Positions 35,541 through 44,387 are shown, numbered from the stretch's first letter. The stretch: 64,000 bases of DNA from JAGWRI01 sp035700805 (GCA_035700805.1 DASSOG010000008.1:31646-95645), one strand, 5' to 3'. Numbers and translations: made by a program. Notes: a model not told the origin generated them from the sequence alone.

Positions 35541-36800
35541 CTACGCGACCGGGATGCGGGCCGCGGCCTCGCGGCCGGCACCGACGGCAACTCGCAAGTC
35601 GCTCGCCTGCCAGTCGTCGGCGGGTGAGCGCGCCTGGCGCGTATAGCGATCAAAAAATCGCACGGCGCGCGCCAGGTCCTCAGCGTCCAGCGCGCTCGGC
35701 CCCAGCGCCGAGCAACCCTGCAGGGCCAGGTCCACCGCGGTGCGGGCCGCGGCGGCAAGCGTCGGGTGGCCCAGGCCCAGCCGGCCGGCCTGGGCCATCA
35801 GCTCGGCATCCGGATGCGGAAGCCGCCGCAGCGCTTCGCTCCCTGACGGCTCGTGCCAGGCCAGTCCGCAGATCAACGCGATCAAGGCCGGGAGTGCATC
35901 GCCAGCGGCCGCGTCGGCCGCGCGGAGCTCAAAAAACCCGCGTGGGCGTACGTCCGGAAAGAGCGTGGAAAGGTGTGCGTGCCAGTCGTCCAGCGTGGCG
36001 CCGCGCGGGATCCACGCGGCAAAGGATTCCGCGCGGTGGGGGTGGTTGCCCCGGAGGAAGGCGCGCGCGTTGAGCGCGAACGCGAGGTATTCACCCACCG
36101 GGTCGGGGCCCAGCGCGGGCAGCCCGGTGCGCGACGGGTCCAGCGAGTCCCATATGCGTCTCCGAATGCTGCGTTCCCCGGTGAACGTGCCCGAATCGGC
36201 GGGCGAGTTGGCGAAGATGGCGGTGGTCACCGGCACGAGTGCGCACAGCAGCCGCCAGCGCTGCAGCGGGTCCGGTCCGGCGTCAATGCTGAGCTGGAGC
36301 GCGGCGGTCTGTCGCATCATGCGGCGACCCCACGGGCCCACGGATGCAAAGTGCGCGTCCATGCGCTGGTAGCGCTCGCCGTCGAGTTGCAGCGGGACAT
36401 CGGCAATGGGTGTGACCGGGTCGAGCCCTGCCGAGCGGAGCTGGATGCCGTGGGCGTCGAGGGCAGTGCGCATGGCGGCAAGGGCGGCGTCCACGTCGGC
36501 GAGCGCCGCGGAGCCGGTGGGTCGCGGTGGCGTGCTGAACTCCACCTGCCCGCCCGGTTCAAAGCTCACGTGGCCGCCGGCGGGGTGGAACAGTTCAGCA
36601 GCGCCCGACTTGGACGACGTTTCGGTGCGCCAGTTGAGCACGCGCAGCGCGGCCAGCGTGCGCGGGATCCTCGCGGGCAGGTCGGTGGCAACGTCCATGG
36701 GAATCGCCTCCACCTCGACGCCGATGCGGCGGGGGCCGCGGGGGCCGCCGATGCCAAAGGCGCGCGCGACGTCGTCGCGCAGTTGCGCGGGCGTGAGCAC
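35541..36800 (-). CDS. egtA: Glutamate-cysteine ligase, EgtA-type
   Basis: A 419-aa GCS2-family ligase that joins glutamate to cysteine using ATP, giving gamma-glutamylcysteine, the sulfur donor of type I EgtB. Family marks include GVEVEAIPMD (metal/glutamate-binding Glu), HPAGGHVSFEPGGQVEFSTPP (Glu-rich active-site strand), the QTAALQLSIDAG strand and FFELRAADA near the C-terminal third. The start is a GTG at 36800 that overlaps the egtD stop by one base (TAGTG). Longer readings upstream only shadow egtD. Presence of egtA next to egtB indicates the gamma-glutamylcysteine route rather than direct cysteine use. Confidence 0.88.
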   Translation of the reverse strand: MLTPAQLRDDVARAFGIGGPRGPRRIGVEVEAIPMDVATDLPARIPRTLAALRVLNWRTETSSKSGAAELFHPAGGHVSFEPGGQVEFSTPPRPTGSAALADVDAALAAMRTALDAHGIQLRSAGLDPVTPIADVPLQLDGERYQRMDAHFASVGPWGRRMMRQTAALQLSIDAGPDPLQRWRLLCALVPVTTAIFANSPADSGTFTGERSIRRRIWDSLDPSRTGLPALGPDPVGEYLAFALNARAFLRGNHPHRAESFAAWIPRGATLDDWHAHLSTLFPDVRPRGFFELRAADAAAGDALPALIALICGLAWHEPSGSEALRRLPHPDAELMAQAGRLGLGHPTLAAAARTAVDLALQGCSALGPSALDAEDLARAVRFFDRYTRQARSPADDWQASDLRVAVGAGREAAARIPVA

Positions 36801-37771
36801 TACGCGGCCGAGGGGTCGGGTGCCGCGACCGCGAGCGCGAAATCGTCGTTGCGGTCGGTGAGCCACTGGTCAAGGTGCAGGCCGGCCATGGCGAACATCC
36901 GCTCCACCGCCGGGCGATCGTACTTGCAACTGATCTCGGTGCGCACCGACTCGCCGCGGGCAAGCCGGAACGAGCCGGCGCCGGGCAGGTTCACCGTTTG
37001 CGCCCGCCGGCTGACGAGGTGCATCTCCATGCGATGCATCTCGCGGTTGTAGGTCGCGCGATGCTCGAAGTCGCCGATGTCGAAATCGGTGCCCAGTTCG
37101 CGGTTGAGCACCGTGAGCACGTTCAGGTTGAACTGCGCGGTGACGCCCTGGGAGTCGTTGTAGGCCGCCTCCAGCCGCCGCACGTCCTTGCGGAGGTCCA
37201 CGCCGAGCAGCAGGCGGTCGTGGGCGTGCAGGGTAGCGCGGATGCGGCGAAGCAGCCGCGTGGCGTCGGCGGAATCGAAGTTGCCGATGGTGCTGCCGAG
37301 GAAGGCAATGAGCAGCGGGCGGGAGACGTCGGGCGGCAGCGGAATGCGCGCGGTGAAGTCCGCGGCCACCGGGGTCACGCGCAGGCCCGGGTAATCGGCG
37401 CGCAGCCGAGTGGCGGTGTCGGCCAGGAACGAGGCGCTCACGTCGAGCGGCACGTATTCGCGCGCCGCGCCCGTGGCGCGCATGGCGTCCAGGATCAGGC
37501 GGGTCTTGGCCGCGCTGCCGGCGCCGAGCTCCACGAGCGTGGCGGGGCGCAGGGTGCGCATGAGCGCGGGCGCCTGGGCCGTGAGGATGGCGCGCTCAGT
37601 GCGCGTGGGGTAGTACTCCGGCAGCATCGTGATCCGCTCGAACAGCTCCGAGCCGTGCCGGTCATAAAAATACTTGGAAGACAGCGTCTTCTGCGGCTGG
37701 GCGAGGCCCGCTGCCACGTCGCGCACCATGGGTGACGTGGCGGCGCCGGCCAGGAGGGACGGGTCAGCCAT
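36800..37771 (-). CDS. egtD: L-histidine N-alpha-methyltransferase EgtD
   Basis: A 323-aa SAM-dependent enzyme that trimethylates histidine to hercynine, the first ergothioneine step. The EgtD/DUF2260 layout is clear: LSSKYFYDRHGSELFERIT near the N-terminus, EYYPTRTERAIL, the SAM motif LVELGAGSAAKTRLIL, YVPLDVS, the LGSTIGNF motif, LLLGVDLRKD, and late FEHRATYNREMHRMEMHL. The length agrees with characterised EgtD (about 320). The ATG at 37771 overlaps the egtB stop by eight bases, showing tight coupling. All upstream in-frame residues are out-of-frame egtB sequence. Confidence 0.95.
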   Translation of the reverse strand: MADPSLLAGAATSPMVRDVAAGLAQPQKTLSSKYFYDRHGSELFERITMLPEYYPTRTERAILTAQAPALMRTLRPATLVELGAGSAAKTRLILDAMRATGAAREYVPLDVSASFLADTATRLRADYPGLRVTPVAADFTARIPLPPDVSRPLLIAFLGSTIGNFDSADATRLLRRIRATLHAHDRLLLGVDLRKDVRRLEAAYNDSQGVTAQFNLNVLTVLNRELGTDFDIGDFEHRATYNREMHRMEMHLVSRRAQTVNLPGAGSFRLARGESVRTEISCKYDRPAVERMFAMAGLHLDQWLTDRNDDFALAVAAPDPSAA

Positions 37772-39077
37772 CGCGCGCGCACCGGAAGCCGCTGAAGATC
37801 TGGCGGCGGATGGGATAGTCCCAGTTGCGGAAGGTGTTGCGGATGGCGCCGGGGCGGGTGGCCCAGGCGCCGCCACGCAGGACCTTGTAGTCCGGGCCAA
37901 AGAAGGCCTCGGAGTATTCAGCGTACGGGAATGCCGTGAATCCGGGCCAGGCGGAGAAGTCGCTCGATGTCCACTCCCACACATTACCGATCAGGTCGAC
38001 GCAGCCCAGTGGGGAGCGGTTGGCGGGGTAGCTGCCGATGGGCGTGGTGCCAAAGGTGAGCTGGTCGACGTTGGCGCGCGTGTGGTCGGGGGGCTCATTG
38101 CCCCAGACGTAGTCGCGCTTGGCGCCATTGCCGGGTTCGTACGAGGCGGCCGTCTCCCATTCGAGCTCGGTGGGCAGGCGCTTGCCCGCCCAGCGGGCGT
38201 ACGCGTCCGCTTCGTGATAGCACACGTGGCACACGGGATGGTCGCCTGGCAGGGAGACCGTGAGGTCCATGAAGCGGGTGGTCCACCCATGACCGTCGCG
38301 CGCCCAGTACCTGGGCGCCTCAACCTTGGCCTCAGCCAGCCACGCGCGGCCCGCCTCGCTCCACAGCTCCGGACGGCGGTATCCGCCATCGGCAATGAAC
38401 TCGGCGTAATCCGCGTTGCTCACCGGCGCCACGTCAATCTCAAACGGGGCCAGGCGGACGGTGTGCCGCGGGCGCTCGTTGTCGTAGGCCGCTGCGCGGT
38501 TGTCGGTGCCGATGTCCACCCTCCCCCCGCCAAACCGCACCATGCCGGTGGTGCGGGCGGCCGGCGCGGGGGGCGCGTACGCGCGCGGCGCCGCGTACGG
38601 CGCGCCGAGCTTGAGCTGCAGTGTCTGCAGCATGGTCTCGTTGTGCTGGTACTCATGCTGGGCCACCATGGAGTACACATACCCGTCCTGCAGCAATGCG
38701 TTCTCCGGGTCCAGGCCCTCGCGGTCCAGGCGTTCGAGCGTGCGTTCGCGGACGTCGGCCAGCAGTTGGAGCACCCCCTGGCGCGTGGGCAGCGGCAGCG
38801 CTGCGCGCGTGGCGCGCGGATGCTCGAACGGGTTGTACAGGCCGGGCATCTCCACGAACCGCACGCCTTCGTCCAGGTTCCGGGTGAGCCAGAGCTCCTC
38901 GAACGACGCGATGTGCCCCAGGTCCCACAGGACGGGGCTCATGAGCGGATCGTGCTGGCGGCGCAGGTCGGCATCGTCCAGTGGCGCGATGAGGGCGAGT
39001 GTGCGCTGCCGGGCCTCCTCCAGCATGGTCCGACACGACTCGGCCGTAGCGTGGTCCCGCGCTCGCGTGTCCTGCAT
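37764..39077 (-). CDS. egtB: Ergothioneine sulfoxide synthase EgtB
   Basis: A 437-aa non-haem iron enzyme that joins hercynine to a thiol with O2. The N-terminal DinB-like domain supplies the iron ligands His55 (DLGHIASFEELW), His141 and His145 (HEYQHNE). The C-terminal FGE-sulfatase/C-lectin domain contains GNVWEWTSSDF and VLRGGAWATR. Near the end, Asp420 and Arg424 (NWDYPIRRQIF) match the Asp-x3-Arg pair that I recall as binding gamma-glutamylcysteine in the M. thermoresistibile enzyme, which fits the neighbouring egtA. It is the first gene of the minus-strand egt operon, 116 bases from a divergent gene. No -35/-10 pair convinced me in that gap. Confidence 0.95.
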   Translation of the reverse strand: MQDTRARDHATAESCRTMLEEARQRTLALIAPLDDADLRRQHDPLMSPVLWDLGHIASFEELWLTRNLDEGVRFVEMPGLYNPFEHPRATRAALPLPTRQGVLQLLADVRERTLERLDREGLDPENALLQDGYVYSMVAQHEYQHNETMLQTLQLKLGAPYAAPRAYAPPAPAARTTGMVRFGGGRVDIGTDNRAAAYDNERPRHTVRLAPFEIDVAPVSNADYAEFIADGGYRRPELWSEAGRAWLAEAKVEAPRYWARDGHGWTTRFMDLTVSLPGDHPVCHVCYHEADAYARWAGKRLPTELEWETAASYEPGNGAKRDYVWGNEPPDHTRANVDQLTFGTTPIGSYPANRSPLGCVDLIGNVWEWTSSDFSAWPGFTAFPYAEYSEAFFGPDYKVLRGGAWATRPGAIRNTFRNWDYPIRRQIFSGFRCARDG

Positions 39078-39193
39078 ACCCTACAACCTGACCGGTGAGG
39101 CCGGCATGCGCAAATGGCGTCGCGTGGTCCTCGCGCCCTGCGCCCGGATGCTATAGGATTTGTCGAAGTCTATCGCGCCATTCGGGGGAAATC

Positions 39194-40408
39194 GTGACCA
39201 TCTCGCGTCGTGAATTCATCGGCACCGGTGCGGCGGCTGCCGCGGGCCTCGCCCTGCCGGGGCTGGCCAGTGCACAGCCGCTCATTGCGTCCGTCGTGGA
39301 GCGGGAGGCGCCGAGGCCCACCGGCGCGGCGACGCGGCCCGTGATCATCTCCGCGGCCAACGGCCTGTCGAAAGACGCCACCGGCCGGCAGGGGATCCAG
39401 GTGGCGTGGGACCTGATGAGCAGCGGCGCCGATCCGCTGGATGCCATCGTGGCCGGGGTGAACGTGGTGGAACTCAATCCCGAGGATCAGTCGGTGGGGT
39501 TGGGGGGCCTGCCCAACGAGGATGGCGTGGTGCAGCTCGATGCGTCCTGCATGCACGGGCCCACCAGGCGGGCCGGTGCCGTGGGGTGCCTGGAGGACAT
39601 CGCGTCGGCGGCGGCGGTGGCCAAGGCCGTGATGGACTACACCGACCACATCTTCCTGGTGGGAGCCGGCGCGCGGAAGTTTGCCATTGAGATGGGCTTC
39701 AAGCCCCAGGACCTGCTCACCGAACAGAGCCGACGCGACTACATGCGCTGGAAGGCGGGCTTGAACCCCAGTGACAACTGGCTCAACCTGCCGCCGCGCA
39801 AGGCGGGGGGCGGCGGCAGCGACGAGGAGCAGACACTGGGCCAGTCGCTGCACGTGTTTCACGACGCCCAGGGCGTGCCGCACACGTATGGCACCATCAA
39901 CATGAACGCGGTGACGGCGGCCGGGGATATCGCGTCGGTGACCACCACCAGCGGGCTCTCGTGGAAGATTCCGGGCCGCGTGGGGGATTCACCCATCATT
40001 GGCGCGGGGCAGTACTGCGACAACACGGTGGGCGCGGCCGGGTCCACGGGCCGCGGCGAGGCCAACATGAAGGTGTGTGGCGCGTTCCTGGCCGTGGAGT
40101 TCATGCGGCAGGGCATGTCGCCGCAGCAGGCGTGCCTCAAGGTGATGGAGCGCGTGATTGCCATGACCGAGGCGCGGTTGCTGGACGAGCATGGGCGTCC
40201 GTACTTTGACCTGGAGTACTACGCGGTGAACAAGCAGGGGGAATACGGCGCGGCCATCGCGTATCAGGGGGCCGATCCGGCGCATCCCATCTCATTTGCC
40301 GTGTGCGACGCGAAGGGCGCGCGGTTGGAGCCCTTCGCATACATGTACACATATGATCAACGGCCCAAGGGCCGCCCCATGTCCGGGACGCTCGTGATAC
40401 CGCGATGA
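39194..40408 (+). CDS. Tat-exported glycosylasparaginase-family Ntn hydrolase
   Basis: A 404-aa protein of the N4-(beta-N-acetylglucosaminyl)-L-asparaginase/isoaspartyl peptidase family. The start is a GTG preceded by a GGGGGAAA ribosome site and gives ISRREFIGTGAAAAAGLALPG, a twin-arginine signal, so it is exported folded. The family is made as a precursor that cleaves itself before a Thr nucleophile. Here Thr234 in HTYGTINMNAV fits, followed by the TGRGE motif of the beta subunit. Likely reaction: hydrolysis of asparagine-linked amides. Its stop overlaps the start of the channel gene by four bases. It is divergent from egtB. Confidence 0.9.
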   Translation: MTISRREFIGTGAAAAAGLALPGLASAQPLIASVVEREAPRPTGAATRPVIISAANGLSKDATGRQGIQVAWDLMSSGADPLDAIVAGVNVVELNPEDQSVGLGGLPNEDGVVQLDASCMHGPTRRAGAVGCLEDIASAAAVAKAVMDYTDHIFLVGAGARKFAIEMGFKPQDLLTEQSRRDYMRWKAGLNPSDNWLNLPPRKAGGGGSDEEQTLGQSLHVFHDAQGVPHTYGTINMNAVTAAGDIASVTTTSGLSWKIPGRVGDSPIIGAGQYCDNTVGAAGSTGRGEANMKVCGAFLAVEFMRQGMSPQQACLKVMERVIAMTEARLLDEHGRPYFDLEYYAVNKQGEYGAAIAYQGADPAHPISFAVCDAKGARLEPFAYMYTYDQRPKGRPMSGTLVIPR

Positions 40409-41472
40409 GCAACCTTGAGACCACCATGGCCGACCTGCGGCAGCGGCTCCTGGTCGCGGCCGTGGCGGTGCTGGTGGTCTGCCTCATCGGCACCGTGGGC
40501 TACCACCTGCTGGCGCCGGGCGAAACGTGGCTGGAGGACGTGTACACCACGGCCACCGTGCTCACCACGGCGGGGTTTGCCGGCCCCATCGACGTGGCGC
40601 GCACCGGGGGCGCGATGCTGTTCACCGTCCTGCTGCTGTTCATCGGGGCCGGCACGGTAGTATATGGAATCTCCGTCGTGACCGCGTTCGTGGTCGAGGG
40701 AGATCTGACGCTGGGATTCAGGAGGCGGCGCATGCGGCAGGCCATCAAGGAAGTGAAGGGGCACTACATCGTGTGTGGCGTGGGCGCGACCGGCCTCGCC
40801 GTGCTTCGGGAGCTGGTGAAGACCGAGCGCGCGGTGATTGCCATCGAGCACAGCGCCGACCGGGTGAAGCGCCTCAGCGAGGAATTTCCCGACGTGCCCA
40901 TCCTGGAGGCCGACTTCACGGACGACCAGGTGCTGCTGCAGGCCGGGGTGCAGCGGGCCGCCGGCGTGGTGGTGTGTACCACCGTCGACAAGGATTCGCT
41001 GGTCACGACGGTGACTGCCCGGCAGCTCGCGCCGGGCATCCGCGTCATCGCGCGCGCGGGGCAGGAACGGTCCGTGACGCGCCTGCGCAAGGCGGGCGCG
41101 GACGGCGTGGTGTCTCCCGCGCTGATCGGCGGCATGCGCATGGCCAGTGAACTCGTGCGCCCCAGCGTGGTGAACTTCCTGGACATGATGCTGCGCGACA
41201 CCAATAAGAATTTGCGTATCGAGGAAGTGCCGGTGCCCGCGCACTCACCCTACGCCGGCCGGACGCTGGCCGACCTCCAGTCGCAGGTGCCCGTCGCCGG
41301 GCTGGTGCTCGCCATCCACGACCCCGAAGGCGACGCCTACACCTACCACCCGCCGGACACGGCGCTGCTGCGTCCCGGCTCGCGGATCATCGTCATGGCC
41401 GATCCCGCGGCGGTGCGCGCGCTGCGCACGGCCTGCGACGGGACACGACGCACCGCCGCCGCGGCGAGCTGA
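40405..41472 (+). CDS. Two-helix RCK potassium-channel-like protein (TrkA-N/TrkA-C)
   Basis: A 355-aa protein with an MthK/Kch-type plan. It has helix 1 (LLVAAVAVLVVCLIGTVGYHLL), a pore loop, and helix 2 (GAMLFTVLLLFIGAGTVVYGI), then an RCK domain with Rossmann motif HYIVCGVGATGLAVLREL (near residue 120) and a TrkA-C domain (EEVPVPAHSPYAGRTLADL). The pore loop reads TTATVLTTAGFAG, where K+ channels have TxGYG or TxGFG. The second filter Gly is Ala, so selectivity or conduction may differ. Ligand binding to the RCK unit gates such channels. The start overlaps the asparaginase stop (ATGA), and the stop overlaps the aminotransferase start (TGATG). Confidence 0.88.
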   Translation: MSNLETTMADLRQRLLVAAVAVLVVCLIGTVGYHLLAPGETWLEDVYTTATVLTTAGFAGPIDVARTGGAMLFTVLLLFIGAGTVVYGISVVTAFVVEGDLTLGFRRRRMRQAIKEVKGHYIVCGVGATGLAVLRELVKTERAVIAIEHSADRVKRLSEEFPDVPILEADFTDDQVLLQAGVQRAAGVVVCTTVDKDSLVTTVTARQLAPGIRVIARAGQERSVTRLRKAGADGVVSPALIGGMRMASELVRPSVVNFLDMMLRDTNKNLRIEEVPVPAHSPYAGRTLADLQSQVPVAGLVLAIHDPEGDAYTYHPPDTALLRPGSRIIVMADPAAVRALRTACDGTRRTAAAAS

Positions 41473-42554
41473 TGGACGAGGAGCGGTTCTTCCTGCCCGG
41501 ACCCACGGAGGTCCGGGCCGAAGTGCTCGACGCCATGCGCCATTCGATGATCTCGCACCGTGGCGCGGCCATGGAGGTGCTGATGCGCACCGTCCACGAC
41601 CGGTTGCAACCGTTGTTTGGCACCGAGCGCCCGGTGTATGTCGTCAACGGGTCGGCCACCAGCGCCATGGAAATGGGCATCCGCTGCGGCAGCATCGAGC
41701 ATGTGCTGGCCCTGGTGTGCGGTGAGTTCGGCGAGCGCTTTGCCACCATTGCCGAAGCCACGGGCCGCACGGTCACGCGGCTCATGGCCGAACCGGGTGG
41801 CGTGGTCTCGCCGGAGCAGGTGCGGCTGGCGCTTGAGCACGGCAGCTACGACACGGTGACCGTGGTCCACTCGGAGTCTTCCACGGGGGCGCTCGCCGAC
41901 ATGGCCAGCATCGCGCAGGTCGTGCGCCAGGGATCGAGCGCCCTGCTGCTCGTGGATGCGGTCACCAGCATCGGGGCCATGCCCTTTGCCATGGACGCGT
42001 GGGGCGCGGACTTTGTGTTTACCGGTTCGCAAAAGGCGCTGGCGCTGCCGCCCGGGCTCGCGCTGGCGGCGGCGTCGGAGCGGTTGCTCAACCGCGCGCG
42101 CCAGTTGGTGGATCGCGGTTTTGTGCTGGACCTGCTGCGCTACGACGACTTCTGGCACCGCGCGCAGAGCCCCACCACGCCGTCCATCCCGCTTCTCTTC
42201 GCGCTCGATCGCCAGCTGGCCGACATCGAACTCGAGGGGCTCGAGGCGCGGTTTGCCCGCCACGCGGACATGGCGCGCGCCTGCTGGGAGTGGGCGGAAC
42301 GCGAGCACGCCGCCGGCAGCGGCGTGAGCATGCTGGCCGCGGCCGGTGAACGATCGCCCACGGTGGGCTGCATCCTCTGCGCGCAACCCGACCACCTGGT
42401 GCGCGCCGTGGCCGAGCACGGGTTCACCATCGGCTACGGCATGGGGCCGCTGCGCGATATGACTCTGCGTATTGGCCACATGGGCGACCACACCGTGCCG
42501 GGGCTGCAGCAGTTGCTCGACGTACTGGGGCAGGAGCTCAGGGCGCGGGCCTGA
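41472..42554 (+). CDS. Class V aminotransferase (alanine-glyoxylate/serine-pyruvate type)
   Basis: A 360-aa PLP fold type I enzyme of the AGT/SPT/phosphoserine-aminotransferase-like branch. Marks: FLPGPTEVRAEVLDAM at the start, the SHRGAAMEVLM segment, VHSESSTGALADM, the PLP-binding VDAVTSIGAMPFAMDAWGADF and the Schiff-base Lys in TGSQKALALPPG. It probably transaminates small amino acids with glyoxylate or pyruvate; the exact donor is not readable from sequence. Its ATG overlaps the channel stop by one base, making it the third member of a coupled trio. It ends three bases from the convergent chemoreceptor stop. Confidence 0.9.
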   Translation: MDEERFFLPGPTEVRAEVLDAMRHSMISHRGAAMEVLMRTVHDRLQPLFGTERPVYVVNGSATSAMEMGIRCGSIEHVLALVCGEFGERFATIAEATGRTVTRLMAEPGGVVSPEQVRLALEHGSYDTVTVVHSESSTGALADMASIAQVVRQGSSALLLVDAVTSIGAMPFAMDAWGADFVFTGSQKALALPPGLALAAASERLLNRARQLVDRGFVLDLLRYDDFWHRAQSPTTPSIPLLFALDRQLADIELEGLEARFARHADMARACWEWAEREHAAGSGVSMLAAAGERSPTVGCILCAQPDHLVRAVAEHGFTIGYGMGPLRDMTLRIGHMGDHTVPGLQQLLDVLGQELRARA

Positions 42555-42557
42555 GCG

Positions 42558-44327
42558 TCAGGACTGCATGCCGCCGCTGGCGCGACTGTCCCCGATCCTG
42601 AGGTTGGCCACCAGCGCCCGGAGCCGCCCGGCCGCCTGGGCCATGGCTCCCGCGGACGCCGCGATCTCCTGGGTGCTGGCGCTCTGCTCCTCGCTGCCGG
42701 CAGCCACCTGTTCCATGGCGGCCGCAAACGCCTCGGTGCCCCGCGCGATGGCGTCCAGGCGCTCGCTCACCTGATGTACCAGCGCGCTGGTGCCGGACGC
42801 CGCCTGCTCGATGGCGGCCGTCCACTGTTCCAGCTCGGCCACGCCCTGCTCGATCTGCGTGAATGACGCCGACCCCTTCTCGGTGGCCCGGCGGACCTCG
42901 CGCGACGCGCCCGCCATGCGTTCCGTGTGCTCACGGGAGCGCTCCACGCCGGCCATGACTTCCGCGACCACCTGATGCGTGCGCTCCGCCGCCTCCGACG
43001 ACATGGCCGCCAGCCGACGGACCTCGGTGGCCACCACCGAGAATCCCTCGCCCTGGTCGCCGGCGCGCGCTGCCTCCATGGCGGCGTTGAGGGCCAGCAG
43101 CTTGGAATTGTGCGCCAGCGATTGCACCAGTGTCACGAAGCTGCGGATCTCCTCCGACGCCGAGACCAGCGAGTTCACGGCCGACTGCGTGGCATCCACG
43201 TCCGCCGAGAGGGCCTCGAGCGCCGCCGAGCCGTCGTCGAGCATGTGACGATTCTCCGACGCCAGCGCGCGCAGGCGCGCATTGCGTTCCATCCCCTCGC
43301 GCGCGCCGCTGCTCAACGTGCCTGTCATCGGCATGAGGTCGCCCGCGGAGCTCGCCAGCGCCTGGATGGACTCGGCCATCACGGTGGATTGCCCGCTGAG
43401 GTCGCTGGCCGTCTGCGCAATCTGGGCCGCCGAGCCCGACATCTGCTCGGAACTGGCCGTGATCTCCGTGGACATGGCCGACGTCTCGGCGGCCGCCTCG
43501 TTGAGGCCGCGCGCCAGCCGCCGCAGTTCCGACACCATCGTGGCCAGCGAGCGGCTCAGTCGCTCGATCTCGCTGGTGGACTCCACCGGATTCACGCGCA
43601 CCGTGAGGTTGCCGCTCGCCACGGCCTCGGCCAGGTTCGCCAGCTCCATGGCCGGCCGGCGGATGCGCTCGTTCACCAGCCGGTCCACGGCAAAGCCCAG
43701 TGCCACGATGACCACAAAGAGCAGGACTGCCACGCCCACGAGGATCGCGCGGACCTTGAGGTAAGTGGCATCGGCCACGGCCACCGGCTCGCGGGCCAGC
43801 ACCACCCACCGGTCCAGGTTCGTGCGCGCCAGCGCCGCGCGTTCGGCGCCACGCGACGTGGTGATGGTGAATGCGGAGTCGGCGCCCGACGCGGCGGCCG
43901 CGGCAATGGCGTCCGCGTCGTTCGCGGAGGCGCTGTGCGTGGCAATCAGCGCATGGCCCGCCGAGTCGGCCAGGTCCACGTTGATGTCGGCGGCGGCGGC
44001 CGTGGCAAAGACGGCCTGGAGCGTGGCTCGCAGGGCAGAGTCAGGCGCGGCGCCGGCCCGCGAGCCCGCCACGGCCTGGGCCAGCGCCGCGTAACGCGCC
44101 GCGGTCTGCTGCAACTGGGTGTCGGACAGGGCGCGCAGCGAGCGGGCCAGCTCGCGATTGGCCAGGAAGCCCAGCGGCACCAGGATCACGAGGGCCACCA
44201 GGGCGGCCAGCGGCGCGAGGCGCATTGAGAGCGCCGTGCGAATGGCGGCGCGCCGGGCCGCGGCAACGGTGGCAGCGGGAGACGGCGTCGGGATGGAGCT
44301 GGCGGTGGGTGTGTCGGAGGGTGGCAT
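42558..44327 (-). CDS. Methyl-accepting chemotaxis protein
   Basis: A 589-aa transmembrane chemoreceptor. A polar cytoplasmic start is followed by helix 1 (LAPLAALVALVILVPLGFLA), a ~150-residue periplasmic sensor, helix 2 (AILVGVAVLLFVVIVALGFAV), a HAMP domain (MELANLAEAVASGNLTVRV), and the signalling domain. The conserved hairpin tip is present (LALNAAMEAARAGDQGEGF, VVATEVRRLA). No C-terminal NWETF-like pentapeptide is seen, so methylation enzymes must bind elsewhere. No che genes lie nearby. I chose the ATG at 44327; upstream reading has no homology. Confidence 0.93.
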   Translation of the reverse strand: MPPSDTPTASSIPTPSPAATVAAARRAAIRTALSMRLAPLAALVALVILVPLGFLANRELARSLRALSDTQLQQTAARYAALAQAVAGSRAGAAPDSALRATLQAVFATAAAADINVDLADSAGHALIATHSASANDADAIAAAAASGADSAFTITTSRGAERAALARTNLDRWVVLAREPVAVADATYLKVRAILVGVAVLLFVVIVALGFAVDRLVNERIRRPAMELANLAEAVASGNLTVRVNPVESTSEIERLSRSLATMVSELRRLARGLNEAAAETSAMSTEITASSEQMSGSAAQIAQTASDLSGQSTVMAESIQALASSAGDLMPMTGTLSSGAREGMERNARLRALASENRHMLDDGSAALEALSADVDATQSAVNSLVSASEEIRSFVTLVQSLAHNSKLLALNAAMEAARAGDQGEGFSVVATEVRRLAAMSSEAAERTHQVVAEVMAGVERSREHTERMAGASREVRRATEKGSASFTQIEQGVAELEQWTAAIEQAASGTSALVHQVSERLDAIARGTEAFAAAMEQVAAGSEEQSASTQEIAASAGAMAQAAGRLRALVANLRIGDSRASGGMQS

Positions 44328-44387
44328 TGATGATTGGGCGGGAGTGCACCAGGGTACCCCGCGCCGGGCACCGTCCCGGAATCTGGC

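Noticed and set aside
39194..40408. Idea that the Ntn hydrolase beside egtB replaces EgtC
   Set aside because: It carries a twin-arginine export signal, whereas the ergothioneine intermediate would be cytoplasmic, and the family acts on asparagine amides. Kept only as a remote possibility in the pathway-gap finding.
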